From JAFGPJ01 sp964612465 (GTDB lineage Bacteria > Planctomycetota > Phycisphaerae > Sedimentisphaerales > Anaerobacaceae), in the NCBI GenBank assembly GCA_964612465.1, contig CAZTDF010000048.1, positions 1 to 23,585 on the forward strand: DNA of 23,585 nt, read 5' to 3'. A program made the position numbers and the translations under genes. This document shows positions 1 to 6,631 of this stretch, piece by piece (within the stretch, counting starts at the first letter, position 1; the number at the start of each line of letters is the position of its first letter). Below the pieces are notes generated by a model. The model worked only from the letters and a program-made list of their open reading frames with translations. It had not been told where the DNA came from and did no database searches.

Positions 1-319
1 AATTTGAAAAAAGCAGGTGAAAAAGAGACGAAAACGACCAAAATTTGAGGTAAAGTTGAAAAAACAAACCCAATTTGCCCTAAGCGGAAAACGACGTAAA
101 CGCATTAATAGCAAAGAATTATAAAGAAAAACGCCGCTTTCCGGCCCCGAAAAACAAACCCAATTCAAACCCAATCAAACCCAATTTCAAGCCCCCGCAA
201 CCACTCCAAAACAGCGTAAAAGCTGCCCATCTTAACAGCGGAAGCGTCTGCAGGAATGCCCATTTTCGCTCTGATGAGTTATGAAAGGCCGGCTGGTGCA
301 GTCAAAGATGGGACGAAAA
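1..319. repeat. Spacer with CAAACCCAAT-type repeats
   Basis: No credible gene lies here. The spacer carries four copies of a CAAACCCAAT(T) unit: one at 65-76 and three in tandem at 155-165, 166-175 and 176-187. The two clusters are each preceded by an A-rich run and separated by a purine-rich stretch. Read in one plus frame the clusters give low-complexity peptide such as KQTQF and KPNQTQF, broken by stops. From memory, such 'QTQF/KPN' translations are frequent in Phycisphaerae assemblies and behave as dispersed noncoding repeats. That link is recollection, not a search. The rest (190-319) shows nothing I can name. Confidence 0.5.
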
Positions 320-393
<74 letters not shown>

Positions 394-412
394 AGGAGCT
401 TTAAGCTTTGAC

Positions 413-442
413 AGTATAATAAGTTGGCAAAGATGGTGTCAA
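413..442 (-). promoter_or_regulatory. Promoter of tRNA-Arg
   Basis: On the minus strand a perfect -35 TTGACA (437-442) is followed after 18 nt by a -10 TATACT (413-418). Transcription would start near 405, about 12 nt before the mature tRNA 5' end at 393. Confidence 0.75.
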
Positions 443-501
443 CGTAAATATCGCCCGAATGGCGAAAAAATCGTCTATCGCTCTTAAATGGCGCGTTGTG
501 G

Positions 502-679
502 AGCTTTGAAAAGCTGTTCGATGCCGGCCGGGTCTGCTATAATCAAACGCAGAAAACGATGACCGGCTCCGCGTACCGGCAAGAAACTTAACTTCGATTG
601 GAAGAACATGAACATTACGAACGTCCCCGAAGCCAACGAATTCATCAAGCCGCACTACCGCGAAGGCTGGACAATATAG
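502..679 (+). pseudogene. Remnant of a Gfo/Idh/MocA-family oxidoreductase, C-terminal end
   Basis: The plus frame at 563-679 reads TGKKLNFDWKNMNITNVPEA then NEFIKPHYREGW and a stop (677-679). This is the typical carboxyl end of planctomycetal Gfo/Idh/MocA dehydrogenases, where a GKKL-W-NVPEAN-YR-GW pattern recurs. A second frame just upstream (about 502-576) ends in SAYR, and SAYR followed by TGKKL would be the expected junction, so a small frame-changing deletion near 575 is likely. Nothing recognisable of the NAD-binding half remains, and the tRNA gene occupies the sequence beyond. The fragment is too short to be functional. The family call rests on about 35 residues recognised by eye. Related enzymes oxidise sugars and often neighbour DUF1080 proteins like the one at 2248-3234. 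Confidence 0.6.
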
Positions 680-778
680 ATAAGAATTCATGGCATAGTT
701 ATCGCCTGCCGAGGGGATAGAACCTGCCGGAGCAGCAGTTGGAATGTAACGATTTGACATTTTGTTCGGGAGATTATC

Positions 779-2221
779 ATGTTTCTTAGTAAACGAGAAA
801 TCGCTCTTACGATTGTAATATTGTTTGCCGTTCTTACGATCAGTAGCAGTGCCCAGGAAGCAATTCAAGGTGACGTTCGCAGCTTCGGTGCCGTCGGCGA
901 CGGCGTAACCGATGACACCACCGCGATCCAGAAAGCATTCGACTCCGGGCAAGGTGCGATTACGCTGTCTAAGGGCGTATACCACATCACAAAACCGATT
1001 GTGATCAATCTCGACAAGGTTGGATATACATCGTTCAGCGGCGGGGGAGTCGCGCGAATCGTTATGGCCGGTCCGGGTCCCGCCCTGAAGTTTGTCGGTA
1101 CACATTTCAAGTCGGCCGACCCGGAAGGATTTGCTGAGAACGTCTGGCAGAGACAACGCATGCCCCTTGTGGACGCAATCGCAATAGAAGGCGACCATCC
1201 GGAGGCGGTCGGCATCGAGGCCGTCGGGACCATGGAGTTGACGATCACGCGGGTTCACATCCGCGGCGTCCTTCACGGCATCCACCTGGCGGGCAACAAC
1301 CGCAACCTGATAATTTCCAACTGTCACCTGTACGAGAACCGCGGCATCGGCATTTTCTACGACAACGTCAACCTGCACCAGTCGAACATAACCGGCTGCC
1401 ACATAAGCTATAATCGCCGGGGCGGGATTGTGTCGCGCGCGGGCAATGTCCGCAATATTCATATCACCGGCTGCGATATCGAAAGCAATATGAGCCCCGA
1501 AATGCCGCCAACTGCAAACGTCCTGATCGACTCTGCGAACAGCTCTTACGGGACCGGCGAAGTGGCCATCACCGGCTGTACGATTCAACATAACAGTCCT
1601 TCGCCCGACTCGGCCAACATCCGCATAATAGGCCGAAGCAAGCCCGACCGAAAAGGCCGGCCCGTTCGTGAGGGCAACGTGACCATTACCGGCAATGTCC
1701 TCAGTGACGTCAAGGTCAACGTTCATTTAAAAGACTGCCGGGGCGTTATCCTTGCCGGCAACACTTTCTGGATGGGCTACACTCACAACCTTTTGATTGA
1801 AGATTGTTCCAATATCATCGTCGGCGCCAACAACTTCGACCGAAATCCACGCTATGATTACGGCAACAGCCTCGAAGCCAGAAACAGTCTTCTCGTGCGC
1901 AACAGCCAGGACTGTACGTTTTCGGGCCTGCATGTCACCAACGTCTGGCGGGCCCCGGCCGGGCTGACGATCGAGAGCTGCAAACGGATGAACGTCACTA
2001 ACTGCACGATTCTCGATTGTGATAACGTCGGCCTGCTGCTAAAAGACGTAGCCGACAGTAGAATCTCCGGCTGCCTAATCAGTGACAATCGCCCGGATGC
2101 CGAGTCGACTTCGCTCAAAGTTACTGGCGGCAGGGGTAATATGATTGTCAATAATCTGCTGTCTACGGCGCCGCAGGTTTCTGAGAACATTGCATATGTT
2201 TCGGGGAACGTTCACCCTTAG
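779..2221 (+). CDS. Secreted right-handed beta-helix protein (pectate lyase 3-like)
   Basis: A 480-residue exported protein. Residues 1-26 form a signal peptide with a hydrophobic core (ALTIVILFAVLTI) and a likely cut after SSA. Residues 33-54 carry the VRSFGAVGDGVTDDTTAIQ motif that opens pectate-lyase-3/pectinesterase-like beta-helices. The remainder is a ladder of repeats rich in 'ITGC.I..N' (for example ITGCHISYN, ITGCDIESN, ITGCTIQHN), the hallmark of parallel beta-helix coils. The fold is common to polysaccharide lyases, epimerases and tailspike-type depolymerases. Exact substrate and catalytic residues cannot be read from sequence alone. GGGAG about 8 nt before the ATG supports the start. 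The gene converges on the DUF1080 gene with only 26 nt between stops. It is probably extracytoplasmic and part of the local glycan-degradation block. Confidence 0.85.
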   Translation: MFLSKREIALTIVILFAVLTISSSAQEAIQGDVRSFGAVGDGVTDDTTAIQKAFDSGQGAITLSKGVYHITKPIVINLDKVGYTSFSGGGVARIVMAGPGPALKFVGTHFKSADPEGFAENVWQRQRMPLVDAIAIEGDHPEAVGIEAVGTMELTITRVHIRGVLHGIHLAGNNRNLIISNCHLYENRGIGIFYDNVNLHQSNITGCHISYNRRGGIVSRAGNVRNIHITGCDIESNMSPEMPPTANVLIDSANSSYGTGEVAITGCTIQHNSPSPDSANIRIIGRSKPDRKGRPVREGNVTITGNVLSDVKVNVHLKDCRGVILAGNTFWMGYTHNLLIEDCSNIIVGANNFDRNPRYDYGNSLEARNSLLVRNSQDCTFSGLHVTNVWRAPAGLTIESCKRMNVTNCTILDCDNVGLLLKDVADSRISGCLISDNRPDAESTSLKVTGGRGNMIVNNLLSTAPQVSENIAYVSGNVHP

Positions 2222-2247
2222 TATTGTTAATCGGCGCCCCTTATCGA

Positions 2248-3234
2248 TTATTTGCCTTTAACCAGCCAGATATTGCGGTACTTAATCGGATGTCCGTGAT
2301 CCTGCAGGTGGATAGGCCCGGTAGCCTCGCTCTTTCCTTTCCACCTGTTCCCGGAATAGGGAATCTCAACATTGTCCTGTACTTTGATACCGTTCTGATA
2401 GACGGTGATACGTGCATTCTCTTTGATACTGCCGTCGGCACTGAGTCTCGGAGCCCGGAATTTGACGTCGTAAGTCTGCCAGGTCTCCGGCGGCAGGCAC
2501 GCGTTGACTCTGGCCCGTGCAATATTGTACAGACCCGCGCAGTCACCGGAAGTATGCACCAGGCCGAATGAATCCAGCACCTGCACTTCGAACTGGCCGG
2601 CGAAGTACACTCCACTGTTGGCGCGCCCCTGCCCACGATTGTTCGGCTCCAGCGGCAGTTTGAATTCCAGGTGAAAATTCTCGATATCGCCGAACTGCTC
2701 TTTCGTATTGTTGCCTCCCTTGTTCACCTGCATCGCTCCATTGTCAAGCCTCTTCCATTCGGAATTCGCCCACGCACTGGTGTCCGGCTTAACGCCGTCC
2801 TTGAAAGGCAGCAGTACAATCGCTCCCTGGGGCGGCTTTAAACCTTCCTTCGGCGACTTCCGCATGAATTTGTCCAGCTCGAAGTGCTGCCCGTACTCGG
2901 AGCGCACAGATAGATGCCCGTTTTGAATCTGTCCGGCCCAGTGCTTTCCACCCGATCTGTCGCCGATGTGTACGGTCGAACCCTGCCTGTTGCCGTGAAT
3001 CTCGACATTCGCTCCATCCTGGTTTTCCTCGTTCGGGGTTGCCTTGATTACGATGCGGTAATACACATCATCGCCCTCCGCTATGACTTGCGCAGATGCC
3101 TGCATCGTATTCTTTCCGTCCGGATGATACGTCCCTTTGTATTCGCCCATATAAGGATTTGCCCATACGGCCGATGTAAATACTATAAGTGCAATTATTG
3201 TGACAAAATATCCGATGTTCCTCTGTGCTTTCAT
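2248..3234 (-). CDS. Secreted DUF1080 protein (3-keto-disaccharide hydrolase-like domain)
   Basis: A 328-residue exported protein. I chose the ATG at 3234 because AGGAG sits 8 nt upstream; a GTG three codons earlier overlaps that site. Residues 1-25 are a signal peptide (IGYFVTIIALIVFTSAVWA). Residues 26-130 are a beta-rich segment of unknown role. From about residue 135 comes the DUF1080 concanavalin-like domain, with FHLEFKLP, NSGVYF, FEVQVLDSFG and a C-terminal GPIHLQDHGHPIKYRNIWL, all family signatures. Characterised DUF1080 members cleave 3-keto-glycosides made by Gfo/Idh/MocA oxidoreductases; others may only bind carbohydrate. It lies 121 nt downstream of the sulfatase in the same direction and may be co-transcribed with it, although a possible private promoter exists at 3283-3310. 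Domain call is strong, substrate unknown. Confidence 0.85.
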   Translation of the reverse strand: MKAQRNIGYFVTIIALIVFTSAVWANPYMGEYKGTYHPDGKNTMQASAQVIAEGDDVYYRIVIKATPNEENQDGANVEIHGNRQGSTVHIGDRSGGKHWAGQIQNGHLSVRSEYGQHFELDKFMRKSPKEGLKPPQGAIVLLPFKDGVKPDTSAWANSEWKRLDNGAMQVNKGGNNTKEQFGDIENFHLEFKLPLEPNNRGQGRANSGVYFAGQFEVQVLDSFGLVHTSGDCAGLYNIARARVNACLPPETWQTYDVKFRAPRLSADGSIKENARITVYQNGIKVQDNVEIPYSGNRWKGKSEATGPIHLQDHGHPIKYRNIWLVKGK

Positions 3235-3282
3235 TCTAATCACTCCTTATTCGATTGTTGTTAATATTTCAACGATGGGACG

Positions 3283-3329
3283 ATATTATCACTTTAGGCA
3301 ATAATTACAAGCTTGTTCTCAGTGAGAAC
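3283..3329 (-). promoter_or_regulatory. Possible promoter and upstream palindrome of the DUF1080 gene
   Basis: On the minus strand a -35-like TTGTAA (3305-3310) is followed after 16 nt by a -10 TAATAT (3283-3288). Directly upstream is a perfect 6-bp palindrome with a 3-nt centre, GTTCTC-AGT-GAGAAC (3315-3329), placed where an activator or repressor could bind. The palindrome could instead be a weak hairpin after the sulfatase stop. Confidence 0.35.
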
Positions 3330-3355
3330 ACTGAATCCTGTAGATTGCTGCAACT

Positions 3356-4909
3356 TTATTTCCGGCACTTTTCCCTCCAGTCTTCCCACATGCCGGCCAT
3401 TTGTTTTACTTTCTGTGGATGCTGAGAAGCCAGGTTATTCAGTTCCGTCCGGTCCTTATCAAGGTCATAGAGTTCCCAGTCGGCGTTATCGTACTTAACG
3501 AGTTTCCAATCGCCGGTTCGGACGGCTTTGGCCTTCCCATACTGCCAATACAGCACATCGTGCGGCTCTCTCCGTTTGCCCTGAAAGATCGGAAGCAATG
3601 ATTTGCCGGCAAGAGGTTTGAGTTTTCTGTTGTCGATTTGGTCGGGATATTCGGCGCCCGCTATTTCCATGAACGTTGGCATGATATCAATTATATGTCC
3701 CACCTGGCCGGTTATAGTGCCCGGTTTTATTACGCCGGGCCAATAGGCAATGAAAGGAGTGCAGTTGCCTCCCTCGTAATCCGTTGATTTATATTTTCTG
3801 TACGGTGTATTGCTGGCATTGGCCCACTCAGGACCAATCGGGCGATAGCTTTCAACAGGTCCCGGTGGAATGTCCGGTGTCTTATCGGGTGTCTCTGGGC
3901 AACCGCCGTTGTCGGCGAGAAACAGAATAAGCGTATTCTTCCATTTACCGATTTCTTTTACCTTGGCAAAGACCCTTCCTATGGCCTGGTCCATGCGGTC
4001 GATCATCGCGGCGTAAACCGCCATTTTCAGATCGGCCTGGTCCTTCTCCGATTTACTGAGCGAATCCCAGCTCGGGACACGCTCATCGCGCGGGGACATC
4101 TCGTATTTAGGATCGAACACGCCCATTTCTATCTGCCGCTTGTAGCGCTGTCGGCGAAGTTTGTCCCAGCCTGTTTTGTATTTGCCCCGATACCGGGCGA
4201 TATCTTCGGGCCATGCATGCAGCGGATAATGTGGCGCCGTCTGAGGCAGATACAGCAGGAACGGTTTGGTCTCACTCTTATATTCTTCGAGCCGAGCAAT
4301 GGCATAATCGGCGAAGGCATCGGTCGTATAGAAGTTTTTGTCTTCGGGGGTGTATCCCATAATTGCTTCGCCTTCGATGGCCCAACGGCGGGGTTCGGCT
4401 CTCTTGCGGCCGGGCTTTGGCTCTCCCGGTCTGGCTTTGATGCCGGGATTCCAGTAATTGCAGCATCCGTCCGCAAGACCATAGTATCTGTCGAATCCGC
4501 GGGTAGTTGGCAGAGGTTGTTGGTGCCATTTGCCGGAGATAATTGTGCGATAGCCGGCAGGGCGGAGAATCTCGGCGAAAGTGACGCCGTGCTCCATATT
4601 TTGGAGTCCTACGGCCTGGTCGTACTGGCCGGTCAGGAGTGTTGCTCGCGTGGGACTGCATTTGGCGCAATTGTAGAATTGAGTAAACCGCATTCCGCCT
4701 GCCGCCAGTGCATCGAGGTTCGGCGTCCTGATTTCTCCGCCGTAGCATCCGATATCAGAATACCCCAGATCGTCGGCCATGATAAGAATTATATTCGGCT
4801 TAGAAACGCTGCGCTCGGCGGCTTCCAAGTATCCTGGCAAGGCCAGCGATGCGGCTCCAAGACCCAAAGTTTTCAAAAAATCGCGTCTTGTCTGATTACG
4901 CCTATTCAA
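3356..4909 (-). CDS. Tat-exported sulfatase (family S1, Cys-type)
   Basis: A 517-residue type I sulfatase that hydrolyses sulfate esters, most likely on a polysaccharide or oligosaccharide. The maturation motif C84-S-P-T-R88 followed by ATLLTG marks the cysteine converted to formylglycine, so a formylglycine-generating enzyme or anSME elsewhere in the genome is needed. Metal and active-site residues are visible: D46/D47 in IMADDLGYSDIG, K127 and H129 in GKWH, H227 in APHYPLH, and D333/N334 in LADNGG. The N-terminus RRDFLKTLGLGAASLALP is a twin-arginine signal. The start is TTG: a stop codon lies directly upstream in frame, no ATG precedes the Tat signal, and AAGGA sits about 6 nt before it. 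It lies 45 nt after the GH172 gene, so they are probably one operon. Length is normal for the family. Confidence 0.93.
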   Translation of the reverse strand: MNRRNQTRRDFLKTLGLGAASLALPGYLEAAERSVSKPNIILIMADDLGYSDIGCYGGEIRTPNLDALAAGGMRFTQFYNCAKCSPTRATLLTGQYDQAVGLQNMEHGVTFAEILRPAGYRTIISGKWHQQPLPTTRGFDRYYGLADGCCNYWNPGIKARPGEPKPGRKRAEPRRWAIEGEAIMGYTPEDKNFYTTDAFADYAIARLEEYKSETKPFLLYLPQTAPHYPLHAWPEDIARYRGKYKTGWDKLRRQRYKRQIEMGVFDPKYEMSPRDERVPSWDSLSKSEKDQADLKMAVYAAMIDRMDQAIGRVFAKVKEIGKWKNTLILFLADNGGCPETPDKTPDIPPGPVESYRPIGPEWANASNTPYRKYKSTDYEGGNCTPFIAYWPGVIKPGTITGQVGHIIDIMPTFMEIAGAEYPDQIDNRKLKPLAGKSLLPIFQGKRREPHDVLYWQYGKAKAVRTGDWKLVKYDNADWELYDLDKDRTELNNLASQHPQKVKQMAGMWEDWREKCRK

Positions 4910-4954
4910 TTAATTTCCTTTTGCCTGTGCTGAAGGTTCGGCTCTTAAGCCGGC

Positions 4955-6148
4955 TTATTTGATTTTCAGCGAGTCCTTATCCGGCAATTTCGGAAAAGCC
5001 GCGTGTGGCTCGGTCTGATACCAGAACGCCACCGAAGAAAGGTCGTCCTTCAGGTGCAGATATCTTCCCTCGCTTTGCCATCCCAACGCCTGCATTGTCA
5101 CCTTCAGTTCCTTTTCGAATCGTATGGGATCCATAATATGCCAACGGTACAGACTGAATCGCGGCTGTTCTTTCGAGTTGATCACCTGCGGCATACCGGC
5201 ATAGGGCGTTACAAATTCCTGATACTCACTCGTTCCCGGTTTTTGAAAACCGTACGAGCCGCAGAAATAATCCTCGGTTCCGGTGCCGCAGATCGTCGGG
5301 AATTCCTTGTCGCCATCCATGAAGAACTTAATCTCGCCTTCGCCCCACCAGCCCGGGCTGTTCGAGCCCCATGTCATATAGGTTCCGACGTACTGTCCCT
5401 GTCCGCGCACGCCGTCGAGAATCGTATAATCCTGTTTATCGGGGACCGGATTGACACGCCTGAATTGCGCATGCAGGTAGCCCATATCTTTCGGAATGTC
5501 AGTCAACGTGTAATCGATCTGGTAATACAGGACCATCGCCTTTTCATCGATATTAGTCATCGTAATCTTGTAGCCTTTTCGAAACGGCATGAGCCAATAG
5601 CAGTTGAATCCGCTGCCGGGATTCACACAAACGGCCAGGGATGTCACTTTCGTATATTGTCCGAGACCGCACGCGAAGAAATCGCCTGCCGGGCATTCGA
5701 CCGAGGGAGTCTTCTCGCCGTCCCAGTAGATTCGCAGGATATTGAAACGGTTGTTCCCCGTCGGAGTCATCCAGATGTGCTGGATCGCCCCGGAACCTTT
5801 GATATCGGCCATGACAAATGTCTGGCCGGCTTCGATTCTGACCGAAGGGGAGACCTTCCATTTTTGACCCAGTTCGCGGGCCGCCCTTGCGCCGGTGCCT
5901 TCGGTTGCCATGCCTCCCTTGCCTTTTTCACCTGTGAAATTCTCGGGGCTGACAGAGCGAGTTTTGGCATTCGACAAGCGGGGAAGACTCGCCATGCTCA
6001 TGCTCAGGCCGTCAAAATCCGGATTTTGCCCGTATAACCCGGTCGATGATAAAGCGATAAACAAGAAGATGCAAAGCATCCAAATGCCAAGCTTTTTCTT
6101 CGTATTTGCCGCTCCGGATTGTGCCGGGAATTTTGCTGCAAGTTTCAT
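4955..6148 (-). CDS. GH172 (DUF2961) family glycoside hydrolase
   Basis: A 397-residue protein of the DUF2961 family, now GH172. Known members act on furanosides: difructose dianhydride I synthase/hydrolase and exo-D-arabinofuranosidases. Family blocks are clear: SGAIQHIWMTP (119-129), LRIYWDGEKTPSVECPAGDFF (138-158), GWWGEGEIKFFMDGD (266-280) and the diagnostic GTGTEDYFCGSYGF (288-301). Glutamates 270/272 and 292 lie where the catalytic pair of the family is expected. A hydrophobic stretch at 21-39 after a basic start is an uncleaved anchor or signal peptide, so the enzyme is extracytoplasmic. The ATG at 6148 has a purine-rich AGGAAAGGA site. It heads the minus-strand run with the sulfatase and DUF1080 protein, which suggests joint attack on a sulfated glycan with furanose units. 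Exact substrate unknown. Confidence 0.9.
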   Translation of the reverse strand: MKLAAKFPAQSGAANTKKKLGIWMLCIFLFIALSSTGLYGQNPDFDGLSMSMASLPRLSNAKTRSVSPENFTGEKGKGGMATEGTGARAARELGQKWKVSPSVRIEAGQTFVMADIKGSGAIQHIWMTPTGNNRFNILRIYWDGEKTPSVECPAGDFFACGLGQYTKVTSLAVCVNPGSGFNCYWLMPFRKGYKITMTNIDEKAMVLYYQIDYTLTDIPKDMGYLHAQFRRVNPVPDKQDYTILDGVRGQGQYVGTYMTWGSNSPGWWGEGEIKFFMDGDKEFPTICGTGTEDYFCGSYGFQKPGTSEYQEFVTPYAGMPQVINSKEQPRFSLYRWHIMDPIRFEKELKVTMQALGWQSEGRYLHLKDDLSSVAFWYQTEPHAAFPKLPDKDSLKIK

Positions 6149-6215
6149 AATCTATCCTTTCCTAATTGTTTAACCTTATTGCTTTTTCTGGATTCTTACT
6201 TTCAATCTGCTACCA

Positions 6216-6244
6216 AATATTGCTGTCCCCAGGTTAAATTGCAA
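6216..6244 (-). promoter_or_regulatory. Possible promoter of the GH172 operon
   Basis: On the minus strand TTGCAA (6239-6244) and AATATT (6216-6221) are separated by 17 nt, about 70 nt upstream of the GH172 ATG. Both boxes are imperfect. Confidence 0.3.
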
Positions 6245-6283
6245 GAAAAAAAATGAGAGAAGGGAAATCCGGGGGCAATTTTA

Positions 6284-6323
6284 CAAGAAATTTTCTTGAC
6301 CTGTGATGGCAGATATATATACT
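6284..6323 (+). promoter_or_regulatory. Promoter of the LamG gene with overlapping palindrome
   Basis: -35 TTGACC (6296-6301), 16-nt spacer, -10 TATACT (6318-6323), predicting a start near 6330. A perfect 7-bp palindrome with one central base, CAAGAAA-T-TTTCTTG (6284-6298), overlaps the -35 box and is a plausible operator. Confidence 0.6.
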
Positions 6324-6329
6324 GAGGTT

Positions 6330-6623
6330 AGGCAAGCATGTGCCCGTACAGATCTCTATCTGAGGCATTTTAGCTTTCCGACAGGAAATACCCTGTAGTC
6401 TTATGTATTTTTATACAGACGCAGAACAGCAGAGTACAAAAAAGGCAACCGGATTCATATACTTCGTAGATAGGATCTTTGCCTCATAAGTAAACTGCCG
6501 ACCTTAAAAGGAAGGAGGTGGTCTCAAGTCAAAGATGTTCTGAGCAGATGAGGATAAAATACAGCAAACGTGAAATAATTATTCGCCGTTTTATTATCTC
6601 AACTTTCAATAAGGAGGATCATT
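6330..6623 (+). other. Long 5' leader of the LamG gene
   Basis: About 290 nt lie between the predicted transcription start and the LamG ATG, forming most of a 475-nt stretch without an established gene. Visible pairings include ACAGG/CCTGT around 6380-6395, a GTCT/AGAC-based stem around 6398-6420, and AGGCAA/TTGCCT bracketing about 6443-6484. ACCTT (6501-6505) can pair with GAGGT (6515-6519) inside a strong Shine-Dalgarno-like GGAAGGAGGTG that is not the one used by LamG. This could be a structured regulatory leader, but it matches no RNA family I can name. Confidence 0.35.
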
Positions 6624-6631
6624 ATGTTTAG
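6518..6631 (+). CDS. Possible upstream ORF overlapping the LamG start
   Basis: A GTG-initiated open frame of 37 codons begins within the GGAAGGAGGTG sequence and ends in TAG at 6629-6631, overlapping the LamG ATG (6624) by 8 nt. Such overlap is typical of translational coupling. The predicted peptide is basic (it includes RIKYSKREIIIRRF) and resembles nothing I know. The GTG sits very close to the ribosome-binding site, so initiation is doubtful; an internal ATG at 6548 has no site. Confidence 0.2.
   Translation: MVSSQRCSEQMRIKYSKREIIIRRFIISTFNKEDHYV

Noticed and set aside
1..187. Tandem repeat units as a CRISPR array
   Set aside because: The units are about 10 nt, adjacent without spacers, and there are no cas genes in the window.
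270..290. CTGATGAG...GAAA, resembling a hammerhead ribozyme core
   Set aside because: The five bases between the two conserved parts cannot form stem II, and no pairing partners or cleavage site are present.
408..420. TTGACAGTATAAT on the plus strand, both promoter boxes in consensus
   Set aside because: The boxes are one base apart, so they cannot act together. The bases are explained by the minus-strand tRNA promoter.
401..1726. A 441-codon open frame on the minus strand opposite the beta-helix gene
   Set aside because: It lies antisense to a protein with a clear signal peptide and beta-helix repeats; its translation has no recognisable domain and is rich in residues expected from a GC-biased shadow frame.
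3315..3329. GTTC/GAAC palindrome as a LexA (SOS) box
   Set aside because: Known boxes are GAAC-N4-GTTC or direct GTTC-N7-GTTC; this has the inverse order and sits before a glycan gene, not a repair gene.
5003..6037. A 344-codon plus-strand open frame opposite the GH172 gene
   Set aside because: The minus-strand GH172 motifs are unmistakable; the plus frame is a shadow with Arg/His-rich composition.
6440..6525. GGCAACC ... TTTGCC ... CTGCCGA in the LamG leader, reminiscent of a cyclic-di-GMP-I riboswitch
   Set aside because: The invariant GACGCAAAGC segment and the P2/P3 geometry are missing; the likeness is to short words only.
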